A DNA stretch of 64,000 nt from JAWLBM01 sp041687675 (GTDB taxonomy: Bacteria; Pseudomonadota; Alphaproteobacteria; Rhizobiales; Pleomorphomonadaceae). Of this stretch, positions 8,909-16,227 are shown one piece after another. A model generated the notes under the pieces. It was not told the origin of the DNA and did no database searches. It saw nothing but the letters and a program-made list of their open reading frames with translations. The stretch's first letter is position 1; each line of letters begins with the position of its first letter. Where the stretch lies: positions 153,858-217,857 of the forward strand of contig JAWLBM010000003.1 in assembly GCA_041687675.1 (NCBI GenBank), read 5' to 3'. The position numbers and the translations under genes are program-made.

Positions 8909-9253
8909 TCACTGCCAGAGAGTAGATCGCATCAACCCGAAAACCAGGAGCTGTATGCCCGTCGCGACCTGGAGCACGCCGAACACGGCGCCTGGGACGA
9001 GGAGCGGCGGCATGCCGATACGCGCATGCACCAGTCTCCGATCAGCGTGGCGCCGAAGGTCGCGGTGGCCATCATATTCGCGACCTGCTTCCCCCAGTCG
9101 CGACTTGAGATCGCCGACGTGGTCGCACTCATCCTCGTCGCCAACTGACCGAGGCCCGCCGTCACCCCGGCGAAGAGGGGTATCACGCCCAGGGGGCCCA
9201 TCATCATGAAGACGAGGGTCGCGAGAACCGGCAGGGGAAGTGTCTGATCGACC
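8909..9253 (-). pseudogene. Remnant of a MarC-family membrane protein gene
   Basis: One minus-strand frame reads LPLPVLATLVFMMMGPLGVIPLFAG followed by TAGLGQL, the first membrane helix and signature region of MarC-type integral membrane proteins. The later part of the same family, RIGMPPLLVPGAVFGVLQVATG, continues in a different frame, so at least one frameshift separates them. No start codon precedes the first block in its frame, and the second half of the family (about 100 residues) is missing. I read it as a decayed fragment. Family assignment is from pattern memory and should be tested. Confidence 0.5.
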
Positions 9254-9269
9254 ACTTGGCATCTCTGCG

Positions 9270-11063
9270 TCAGAACGTCCAGTAGAGGCTCGCCTGGAGC
9301 GACAGCCAGGGTTCGTCGGCGCCGACGTCGCGCAGCGCCCTGCCGGGCAGCGCCACGGATCCGAGGCTCTGGAGGAAGAGGTTTTCGTTGATCGCCCACC
9401 GCGCCGAAAGGGTGAATTCGTTGCCGATGTCGAGCGAGGAGAGCGTGGAGAGCGCGGGATTGGAGCCGAGGTTGTTCTCCTCGGCGGCCCGCAGGAGATG
9501 CCAGTCCAGCGTGATGTTCAGCCGCGGGTCGGGCGTGACGTTGAACTGGAGGCGGTGCACGGCGAGGTTGGAGTTGGAGGTGAGCTTCCCGAAGTTGATG
9601 CCCTGGAGCCAGTTCCCGAGCCCGGTCGAGAGCAGCGGGTCGAAGCGCTCGTAGCGCGCCGTCGCGGGATCGTCGCCGCTGAAGTAGGAGAAGCGGTAGG
9701 AGAGGCTCGGCGTCCACGGCAGGTCGACGGCGCGGTAGCCGATCAGCGCGTAGCCGCCGTAGGTGGAGATGTCCTCGTCGGGGTGGAACTGGTGGGCGAG
9801 TTCCCCCTCCAGCCACATGCCGGGCTGCCCGAAGGCTCCCGACCACCGGCCGTGGCCCGAGACGGTGACCAGCCCCTCGCGGTCCAGGCGGCGCCCGTCA
9901 GGGGTGGCGAAGGTCGAGTCCGAGCCGGGAACCGTGATCAGGCTGGCGTCCAGCGACAGGCCGGTCGCGAGCGTGCGGCGCAGGTTGACGCCCGCGAAGG
10001 TCGAGTTGCTCTCCAGCGACTCCAGTTCGTTCGGATCGATGTAGAAGACCTTCAGCGCCCAGTCGTCCAGGCTGATGTCGCCGACCATGGAGAAGTCGTT
10101 CGCGTTCCGCGCGCCGAGGTAGGTCGCCCCTCGCCCGTCGATGTTCGCCGACCCTCGCACGAAGTGGATCAGGAAGCCGTCGTTCAGCGTCACGTTCTGG
10201 CGGCCGAGGCTGACGTTGGCCGTCAGGTCCCGGTCGGGATCGACATAGAGAAGCCCGGCATAGGCCTTCTCCACCGCCGTCGCGATCCTCGCGTCGTCGC
10301 GATAGATGTCCTGGCCGGCGGAGCCGGAGGTGATGCCGGTCAGCGCGCCATAGGCATAGAAGGGGCTGTCCCCGAGCTGCGTCGCGCCGCCGATGCCGTA
10401 CTCGACGAAGGCCTCGGTCCAGGTCGCCTGGCGGCCAGGGAGGTCGCCGGCGATCGGGCTGGAGCCGGCGAACAGCGCCGGGGCTCCGAACCAGGCGTTG
10501 GTGTCGGCGTAGACGCCGTTGCCGCCGGTGAGGATCGCGGTCACGAAGCTGCGGTCGGTGCGCACGATGACGGGGAAATCGCCCAGCTGCCCCCTGACGA
10601 TGCCCTCCACGACGCCGGGTCCGTCGGGCCCCACCGTGTCGACCTCGACGAGGAGGACGATCGACCCGTCGCCCCTCTCGAGCAGCGACGGTTCCAGCGC
10701 GCCTGTCCCGATCCGCGAGCGCAGGGCGGAGAGTCGCGTCGCCACCGCGACCCGGTCGTAGCCCGAGCCCGGGAGCGCGGCGAGGGAGGAGCGGACCAGC
10801 TTGACGACGGCGTCGTCGCGGGCCGGGTTTCCGCTGCCGTTGCGCAGCTCGACCCGGACCTCCCCGATCACCGCGCCGCTGGCGCGGCCGGACAGCGGGA
10901 TCGCCGACACGCCGGAGGCCGGGCCCGAGCCGTCCTGCGACGCGGCGGGGGACACGGCGGCGACCAGCGCCGCCGCCATCACGGCCGGGCCGACCTTGTG
11001 GCCGAGCTGGCCAGGACCGCGCCCTGGACGCAACACGCGGACGATCCGGCGGATGCTGGTCAC
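9270..11063 (-). CDS. AlgE-like outer-membrane beta-barrel with N-terminal POTRA-like domain
   Basis: The 597-residue product has a basic N-terminus and signal peptide ending near AAS (about 1-43). A POTRA-like module follows (about 62-145: strand VIGEVRVEL, two helices, closing strand SIVLLVEVD). A long beta-rich region from about 150 to the C-terminal phenylalanine has the alternating pattern and aromatic ends of an alginate-export (AlgE/Alginate_exp) barrel. Pseudomonas AlgE is a roughly 490-residue barrel without POTRA. It starts at a GTG overlapping the TGA of the SDR gene upstream (GTGA). With algD/alg8/alg44/algK/algL nearby I infer polymer export across the outer membrane; another exopolysaccharide porin is possible. 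Confidence 0.65.
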   Translation of the reverse strand: MTSIRRIVRVLRPGRGPGQLGHKVGPAVMAAALVAAVSPAASQDGSGPASGVSAIPLSGRASGAVIGEVRVELRNGSGNPARDDAVVKLVRSSLAALPGSGYDRVAVATRLSALRSRIGTGALEPSLLERGDGSIVLLVEVDTVGPDGPGVVEGIVRGQLGDFPVIVRTDRSFVTAILTGGNGVYADTNAWFGAPALFAGSSPIAGDLPGRQATWTEAFVEYGIGGATQLGDSPFYAYGALTGITSGSAGQDIYRDDARIATAVEKAYAGLLYVDPDRDLTANVSLGRQNVTLNDGFLIHFVRGSANIDGRGATYLGARNANDFSMVGDISLDDWALKVFYIDPNELESLESNSTFAGVNLRRTLATGLSLDASLITVPGSDSTFATPDGRRLDREGLVTVSGHGRWSGAFGQPGMWLEGELAHQFHPDEDISTYGGYALIGYRAVDLPWTPSLSYRFSYFSGDDPATARYERFDPLLSTGLGNWLQGINFGKLTSNSNLAVHRLQFNVTPDPRLNITLDWHLLRAAEENNLGSNPALSTLSSLDIGNEFTLSARWAINENLFLQSLGSVALPGRALRDVGADEPWLSLQASLYWTF

Positions 11064-11857
11064 TCAGGCTTCAGCCGGATCCGCCGGCCCCCGCCAGCCA
11101 CCTGGATCGTCTGGCCGGACACCCATCCGCCGGCGCGCGAGGCGAGCCAGAGGAAGGCGTTGGCGACATCCTGGGGCGCCCCGGCGCGGCCGGTCAGGTT
11201 GTCCGGATGGGCGAGCGCATGCTGGGCGGCCTCGTCGAGGCCGGCGGCCGCATAGCCCTCGGTGAGCACCGTTCCGATCAGGATCGTGTTGACCCGGACC
11301 TGCTTGGCGAAGTAGTGGGCGACGCCTAGCATCAGGTGGTTGAGCGCCGCCTTGGCGGCCGAGTAGGCGAGGAAGTCGAAGGCGGGCATCACGCCGACGA
11401 GCGACCCCGAGTTGGTGACCGAGGCGTTCTCGGCCATGAGGAGATGCGGCCTGCAGGCGGCGGTCATCCTGAGCGCCGACAGGGTGTTCAGCCGATAGCT
11501 CTGGATCATCTCCTCGGCCGGAATGGCCAGCGGGTCGTCGTGGGCGCGGCCCCAGCCGACGTTGTTGACCAGCGTCGAAACCCCGCCGAACGCCTTCACG
11601 GTCGCGCCGACGCAGGCATCGATCTGCGCGTCGTTGGTGACGTCGCAGGCCATCCCGATCACCTCGGAACCGGTCTCGGCGCTGATCGCCCGCGCGGTGG
11701 CCGCCGCCTTGTCGCCGTCGAGGTCGGCGATCATCACCCTGGCCCCCGCTCCCGCGAAGGTCCGGGCGATCGCCTCGCCGATGTTCTGGGCGCCTCCGGT
11801 CACGATCGCGGCATGGCCGCCCATCCTGAAGTCGGCGAACGAATCGAAGCTGGTCAT
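11060..11857 (-). CDS. Short-chain dehydrogenase/reductase
   Basis: This 265-residue classical SDR is predicted to be a cytosolic NAD(P)-dependent oxidoreductase. It shows the cofactor loop TGGAQNIG (20-27), NNVG after strand beta4, a Ser in NSGSLVG and YSAAK as the catalytic Tyr-x3-Lys. The C-terminus ends with the usual VSGQTIQVAGG. Its stop overlaps the start of the exporter gene, so it is co-expressed with it. The substrate is unknown. Family members act on sterols, sugars and keto-acids; reduction of the alginate monomer product DEH is an attractive but unproven role given the neighbours. Confidence 0.75.
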   Translation of the reverse strand: MTSFDSFADFRMGGHAAIVTGGAQNIGEAIARTFAGAGARVMIADLDGDKAAATARAISAETGSEVIGMACDVTNDAQIDACVGATVKAFGGVSTLVNNVGWGRAHDDPLAIPAEEMIQSYRLNTLSALRMTAACRPHLLMAENASVTNSGSLVGVMPAFDFLAYSAAKAALNHLMLGVAHYFAKQVRVNTILIGTVLTEGYAAAGLDEAAQHALAHPDNLTGRAGAPQDVANAFLWLASRAGGWVSGQTIQVAGGGRRIRLKPE

Positions 11858-12015
11858 TGAGCATGCCCTCTTGCCTGAAGACGCCGCGATGGCGGCCGGG
11901 TCGGGTGTTTCTGCGGATGCGACGGAGCGCCCTCGCAGCGCCGCCCCCTCGGTCCGGTCTCAGCCGGATGAGGCCTGCGGCCTGGCGGGTCCGCGCGGCG
12001 GTTGCCGCTTACCCC

Positions 12016-12783
12016 TCAGTCGAGTTCCTGGATGCCGCCGCCGGACACCGTCAGCACCTGCCCGCTCACCCAGGCCGCCGCGGGCGAGCAGAGGAACAGG
12101 GCCGCGTTGGCCATGTCCTCGGGCTTGCCCAGCCGCTTCAGGGGCGTGTGCTTCAGCATCTGCGCCTCGACCTGCGGGTTGAGCACGGTCGCCAGCGCGG
12201 CGGTCATCGTCGCGCCCGGGGCGATGGCGTTGACGCGGATCCCCTTCGGTCCGAGATCGAAGGCGACGTTCCGGGTGAGGTGGTTCTCCGCGGCCTTGGA
12301 GGAGCCGTAGGACGCCATGCGGACGTTCTTGTTCTCGCCGGCCATCGAGGAGATGTTCAGGATCGCTCCCCCGCCGGCTGTCTCCATGTGCGGGGTCGCC
12401 AGCTGCATCAGCCGGAACACCGAGAAGACGTTGAGCTCGTAGGCCCAGTGGAAGTCGCCCATCGGCATGTCGAAGGGCTTCGGCCCGCCGCCGCCGGCGT
12501 TGTTGACCAGGATCGTCAGCTTGCCGAAGGAGGATACCGCCGTTTCCACGACAGCGGCGAGATCCTCCTCCCGGGTGACGTTGCAGGCGACGCCCACGGC
12601 CTTGCCGCCGGCGGCCGTGATCTCGGCGGCGACGGTCTCGGCGGCATCGCCCTTCAGATCGCTGACCACCACCGACGCACCGGCCCCGGCGAAGGTGAGC
12701 GCGATGGCCCGGCCGATGCCGGCGCCGGCCCCCGTGACCACGGCGACGTCGCCGTCCAGCCTGAAGGCGTTCGCGTCGAACAT
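12016..12783 (-). CDS. Short-chain dehydrogenase/reductase, 7-alpha-hydroxysteroid dehydrogenase-like
   Basis: The 255-residue classical SDR begins MFDANAFRLDG; I chose this ATG because GAGGGAGA lies just upstream and the frame above it has no good site. Motifs are TGAGAGIG (cofactor), NNAGGGG, and the Ser/Tyr/Lys triad in NISSMAGENKNVRMASYGSSK. The NKNVRMASY wording is typical of the HdhA/7-alpha-hydroxysteroid dehydrogenase branch, though many members act on other alcohols. It precedes the second SDR by 158 bases on the same strand, so the two and the exporter may form one transcript. It differs from the second SDR enough to suggest a different substrate or cofactor. Confidence 0.78.
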   Translation of the reverse strand: MFDANAFRLDGDVAVVTGAGAGIGRAIALTFAGAGASVVVSDLKGDAAETVAAEITAAGGKAVGVACNVTREEDLAAVVETAVSSFGKLTILVNNAGGGGPKPFDMPMGDFHWAYELNVFSVFRLMQLATPHMETAGGGAILNISSMAGENKNVRMASYGSSKAAENHLTRNVAFDLGPKGIRVNAIAPGATMTAALATVLNPQVEAQMLKHTPLKRLGKPEDMANAALFLCSPAAAWVSGQVLTVSGGGIQELD

Positions 12784-12955
12784 GCCTGTCTCCCTCGCCT
12801 CCGCCGAATGCGGACGTGCCAACCTAAGTCGGCGGCGAGTGTGTCGAGGTCATTCGCGAGCGCAATGGATTGGGTGCTCATTCTGAGCAGGCAACCGGCT
12901 TATGTCAGGCGCCGGATGGACCCGGGCGGCTGGGGCCGCGCCCGGGTTCACCCGA

Positions 12956-13468
12956 TCAACGCTCCAGATCAGTCAGCGCGCTCACAAGACGTGCTACCCG
13001 CGCGATCGAGCGGTGGTCCAGGGCGCTGAGGTCGGTTCGGGCCCGTGCTTCTCCCTCGACAAATCTGATCCGCCACGACCCGTTCTCTGTCTGCTCGATC
13101 CATCCGCTCGCCGCGAGAGCCGCCAGTTTGCGTCGGATGGTCTGACGCGGAATACCGGTGAGGTCGGACAGCCGACTGGCGGAAACCGCGCCCGAATCCG
13201 CCTGCGCGACGATGGGATCCGGCGCATCCACGCGGCGAACCCAGTGCAGCGTCGCCTGTCCGATCACCGCCAGGATCAGCATCTTCTGAAGATCGCCGCC
13301 GAACTGGCGTGAGCAATCCACGAGGTGCTCGGTCAGGAACTGAACATACGCATACTGAAAGGCACGGTAGCGATCCCGAAACACAGCTTCCAGCCGCTCG
13401 GCGCGGGTTGCGGCCTGATCGCTCGATCCGCCCGGCGGTTTTTCACCGTGCCTCATCATCACCCCCAT
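12956..13468 (-). CDS. Winged helix-turn-helix transcriptional regulator
   Basis: The 170-residue product has an N-terminal helical part (about 20-80) and a DNA-binding domain with VSASRLSDLTGIPRQTIRR as helix-turn-helix (about 103-121) and a wing (SGWIEQTENGSWRI). This is a MarR/IclR-like winged helix; the exact family was not recognised. I start it at the ATG of MGVMMRHGEK, which has GAGG 5 bases upstream; ATGs 9 and 12 bases later are alternatives. It is on the same strand as the SDR/exporter set 172 bases downstream and is the best local candidate to control it. Confidence 0.7.
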   Translation of the reverse strand: MGVMMRHGEKPPGGSSDQAATRAERLEAVFRDRYRAFQYAYVQFLTEHLVDCSRQFGGDLQKMLILAVIGQATLHWVRRVDAPDPIVAQADSGAVSASRLSDLTGIPRQTIRRKLAALAASGWIEQTENGSWRIRFVEGEARARTDLSALDHRSIARVARLVSALTDLER

Positions 13469-13714
13469 CCATGCCTCACGTCGAAATTGTTCGCAGGGCA
13501 ACAAAGTCAACGAGACCTTCGGCGGTCGCACTCTGGCAGCTCGCGGGAGGTGGTCTCTCGAAGGAGCCAAACCCCGCGTCGCTCAAAATGAGCAGCAATC
13601 GCATTGACCCCCACGAAGGGCTCAATGACTTTCGTCGGCGACGAAACGAGGAGTGCGCGGCAGCGGCGACGACGCCGACGATGCGAAGTCGGCCCGAACC
13701 GAGGAACAGACAGA

Positions 13715-14107
13715 ATGGTCAGAAGGCACTTGGCGATCACCTTGCTTGCCAGTCTAGCCCTCGCCGGCGCAGCCAACGCGGACGAGCTCGCCGACGGGTT
13801 TTCCGAGGCGGACCAGAACGGCGACGGCGGCCTCGATGTCGATGAATACCTCGCCGCCGTGGTCACCGCCTTCGCCGCCCGCGACACGAACGGGAACCGG
13901 CTGCTCACCGCGGCGGAACTTCCGGAGGCCTCGCGCCAGGACCTGGCGCGGATCGACCGCGACGGGGACGGCCGGATTTCCGTCGGCGAGGCGGCCGGCG
14001 ACCGCATCGTCCGGTTCTTCGACGCCGACGCCAACAACAACGGCCTGCTGACGCTCGCCGAACTGCGTGGCTACATCGACAGCTTGGACAGGGGGGCGAG
14101 CCGATGA
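13715..14107 (+). CDS. Exported EF-hand calcium-binding protein
   Basis: The 130-residue product has a signal peptide (about 1-22, ending ANA) and four EF-hand-type loops: DQNGDGGLDVDEY, DTNGNRLLTAAEL, DRDGDGRISVGEA and a longer DADANNNGLLTLAEL. Loops 1 and 3 are canonical; 2 and 4 deviate in the ligand positions, so two or more Ca2+ sites are expected. Start chosen at MVRRHLAITLL because it keeps the signal peptide and has GAGGAA upstream. Its TGA overlaps the ATG of the next gene. It heads a run of five small exported or membrane proteins and could act as a periplasmic Ca2+ buffer or sensor; calcium and alginate are chemically linked, but that link is inference. Confidence 0.8.
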   Translation: MVRRHLAITLLASLALAGAANADELADGFSEADQNGDGGLDVDEYLAAVVTAFAARDTNGNRLLTAAELPEASRQDLARIDRDGDGRISVGEAAGDRIVRFFDADANNNGLLTLAELRGYIDSLDRGASR

Positions 14108-14328
14108 GCCGCCGGATCGGATGGGGTGCCGCCGCGCTCGCGGCGTTCATGCTGGCGAGTTGCGCGAGCGTGCCGGTGAGCCGGGGCACGCAGGGCGCGA
14201 TCCTCGGCGGCGCGACGGGCGCCGCCCTGGGCTCGCTGTTCGGCGGGGGCTCGGGCCGGGTCGTGGCGACGGGCGTCGGAGCCGTCGTGGGCGCCATCGC
14301 CGGCCGCGAGATCGCCTACCGGCGCTGA
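14104..14328 (+). CDS. Glycine-zipper lipoprotein
   Basis: A 74-residue lipoprotein with a type II signal peptide ending in the lipobox LASC (cysteine 20), so it is expected to be lipid-anchored. The rest is a glycine-zipper segment (GAILGGATGAALGSLFGG followed by GVGAVVGAIAGREIAYRR) as in SlyB/OsmB-like small envelope proteins. The ATG overlaps the TGA of the EF-hand gene, so the two are probably translated together. Glycine-zipper lipoproteins are linked to outer-membrane stability and stress; nothing more specific can be said. Confidence 0.75.
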   Translation: MSRRIGWGAAALAAFMLASCASVPVSRGTQGAILGGATGAALGSLFGGGSGRVVATGVGAVVGAIAGREIAYRR

Positions 14329-14512
14329 AGCACTAGCGGCCGACGCCTGGGGCGACCATCGCACCCGCGGGGCGGGACATCCGCGTCGGCCGGGCTCCGG
14401 TCCGACCGAAGCGCGGGTATGGCCGGGACCGGGCCATAACCGGCGCCTCCCGATGTCCATGGGCGCGGCCCGCATACGGCCGACGTCCGCAATCTGGCCA
14501 ACGGAGTATCGC

Positions 14513-14977
14513 GTGTCATCGATCAGTCCAGACCTTGCCGGCGAGCCGCAGGTTCTCAAGGGCGCCCTCGTCTCGGGCGCGATCAACGCGGTCATCAACG
14601 GCGCCATCCAGTGGTACCTCCTCGCAGGCCATTCTCCCCTGCCCCTCACGGTGGACGGGATCACCAATGACGAGCATACGGTGTTCGGCGCCGCGGTGCC
14701 GCTCGCCGTCAGCCTCGCGATGATCCTCACGGCGGTCGGCTTCACCACGGTGAAGCCTCCGAAGCCGGCTTTCTATCCGACCTTCCTCTGGATGACCGTC
14801 AAGCACGGGTTCTTCGCGCTCGGCGTGGTGATCACCTTCGCGGTGCTCTGGCAGCGGATCTTCGGGTCCATCGCCGTCTCGCTGCCCGTCGCCGTCGTCA
14901 TCCTCGCGCTTGTGGCCGGTGCGGCCGCCGCGATCGTCAACTATCTCACGATCCGCGCGATACACGACAGGACGTGA
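14513..14977 (+). CDS. Four-helix membrane protein of unknown function
   Basis: The 154-residue protein has four predicted membrane helices (around LKGALVSGAINAVINGAIQW, FGAAVPLAVSLAMILTAVGF, MTVKHGFFALGVVITFAVLW and LPVAVVILALVAGAAAAIVN). I chose a GTG start at 14513 with GGAG about 8 bases upstream; an ATG at 14453 would add 20 unlikely residues. No transporter or enzyme motif was recognised. It stands 184 bases after the lipoprotein gene on the same strand. Confidence 0.6.
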   Translation: MSSISPDLAGEPQVLKGALVSGAINAVINGAIQWYLLAGHSPLPLTVDGITNDEHTVFGAAVPLAVSLAMILTAVGFTTVKPPKPAFYPTFLWMTVKHGFFALGVVITFAVLWQRIFGSIAVSLPVAVVILALVAGAAAAIVNYLTIRAIHDRT

Positions 14978-15014
14978 GACCGCGTCAGCGCCGAAGCCCC
15001 AGGAGATCCGCCGG

Positions 15015-15368
15015 ATGAGAATGACCGCAAGTTGCCTCGTCGCCGTGATGCTCGCCCTGGCTCCGGCTCACGCGCAGGATGACGGAGACGATGACGCGGC
15101 CTTCGACGATGCGCTCAAGACCTACGGCTACACGGGCGGCGCCGCCTGGCAGTGTGCCGAGGAGGGCGCGAAGAACGCCGTGATTGCCGATGCGATGCGG
15201 GTTTTCAACGGCCTGGCGCAGCTGTTCGGAACGGACCGCGCGTTCTTCTTCTCCGCGGCCTTCGGCGCGGGGACCGTGGACCAGATCGACACCGCCTCCT
15301 GCGAGCAGTACGCCGCGGACTTCGCCGCCGGCCTCGAGCCCGGGATGAAGGCGGAGGACGGGCAGTGA
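15015..15368 (+). CDS. Small exported protein of unknown function
   Basis: A 117-residue acidic protein with a signal peptide (about 1-18, ending AHA) and an acidic start of the mature part (QDDGDDDAAFDD). Two cysteines remain in the mature chain (in WQCAEE and ASCEQY), which could form a disulphide in the periplasm. AGGAGA lies 8 bases before the ATG. The next gene starts at a GTG overlapping its TGA, so the pair is coupled. No family recognised. Confidence 0.6.
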   Translation: MRMTASCLVAVMLALAPAHAQDDGDDDAAFDDALKTYGYTGGAAWQCAEEGAKNAVIADAMRVFNGLAQLFGTDRAFFFSAAFGAGTVDQIDTASCEQYAADFAAGLEPGMKAEDGQ

Positions 15369-15793
15369 TCCGGCTCGCGATCCTGCTTACCCTGCTGTTC
15401 GCCGCGGTGCTTGCGCAGACCGCGGTCGCGCCCCTGCCGGCGGAGGCGAAGTCGCCGCGCTGGGAGTATCGGGAAGGGCGCGGCGAGATCGCGCGGGAGA
15501 GGCGCGAGATGCGCCGGGATATCATGCGCTCCAAGTCGCGGGGCGAGGCGCGCCGCGCCTTCCGCGAGGGCATGCGCGAAATCGGCCGCGAGAGGCGCGA
15601 GATGCGCCGGGAGATCCGCCGGTCGGTGAAGCGACGGTTCGTCGGCCGGGTGGTCGCCGGCGTCGTGCTCGGCACCATTCTCCGGGCAGGGGTGGCAGGC
15701 CGGGTTCCGCCGCGGCCGAGCCCCGACCTCTGCTGGTTCTGGAACGACCGGTCAATGACGTCCGGCTACTGGTACTACTGCCGCGGCGACTGA
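15365..15793 (+). CDS. Exported Arg/Glu-rich repeat protein
   Basis: The 142-residue product starts at a GTG overlapping the previous stop and has a signal peptide (about 1-29, ending AEA). The mature N-terminal half is a charged helix with an internal duplication: GEIARERREMRRDIMRS and, after 18 residues, REIGRERREMRREIRRS. A short hydrophobic stretch follows (RVVAGVVLGTILRAGVAG), then an aromatic, cysteine-containing tail (CWFWNDRSMTSGYWYYC). I do not recognise it. The repeat suggests a charged coiled helix binding a partner or anionic polymer, which is inference. Confidence 0.6.
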   Translation: MIRLAILLTLLFAAVLAQTAVAPLPAEAKSPRWEYREGRGEIARERREMRRDIMRSKSRGEARRAFREGMREIGRERREMRREIRRSVKRRFVGRVVAGVVLGTILRAGVAGRVPPRPSPDLCWFWNDRSMTSGYWYYCRGD

Positions 15794-16227
15794 GGACAGC
15801 GGCGCGGACTGCGGTGTTGCGGGTCCCGGGCCCAGGCCGGCGGGGCTCGCTGAGCCGGCCGCGGCCCGGGCGGTCGCCTGACCCGGGCACCCCTAAGCAC
15901 GGCGGCGGGAGCCATACGCACCAGCCAACCGGCCACAGGGCCGATACATCAGTGCCGGCCGGCTGCAGTGGCCGCCGGTGGAGCCACGGCTGCCCAGGGC
16001 AGGCTCCACGCGCCGACGGGCGCGGATGCTTCGACCTCCTCCCTCTGTACATCAATGACGCGAGGCGCAGGGGGGCAGACGGGGCGCCAGGAGGCGCGGC
16101 GGCATCCCCCTTGCGGGCCTCGATTTGAACCAGCGCCGTACGATCGCGATCGCGACCCGATGCTATCCGGGGCCAAGGAAAAACCGGGAGCTGACCGCAG
16201 CTACTTTGCGGAATTGACCACGAAGCC
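15794..16227. other. Intergenic, no gene supported
   Basis: No reading frame with a ribosome site or recognisable domain was seen. The stretch separates the small-protein cluster from the alkylsulfatase gene. In the sulfatase frame the region is closed by a TGA at 16192, so the missing N-terminus of that enzyme is not encoded here in frame. Confidence 0.5.

Noticed and set aside
9240..11255. Long plus-strand open frame opposite the AlgE-like gene
   Set aside because: It has no domain, low-complexity charged composition and no ribosome site; it arises because GC-rich codons leave few stops on the opposite strand.
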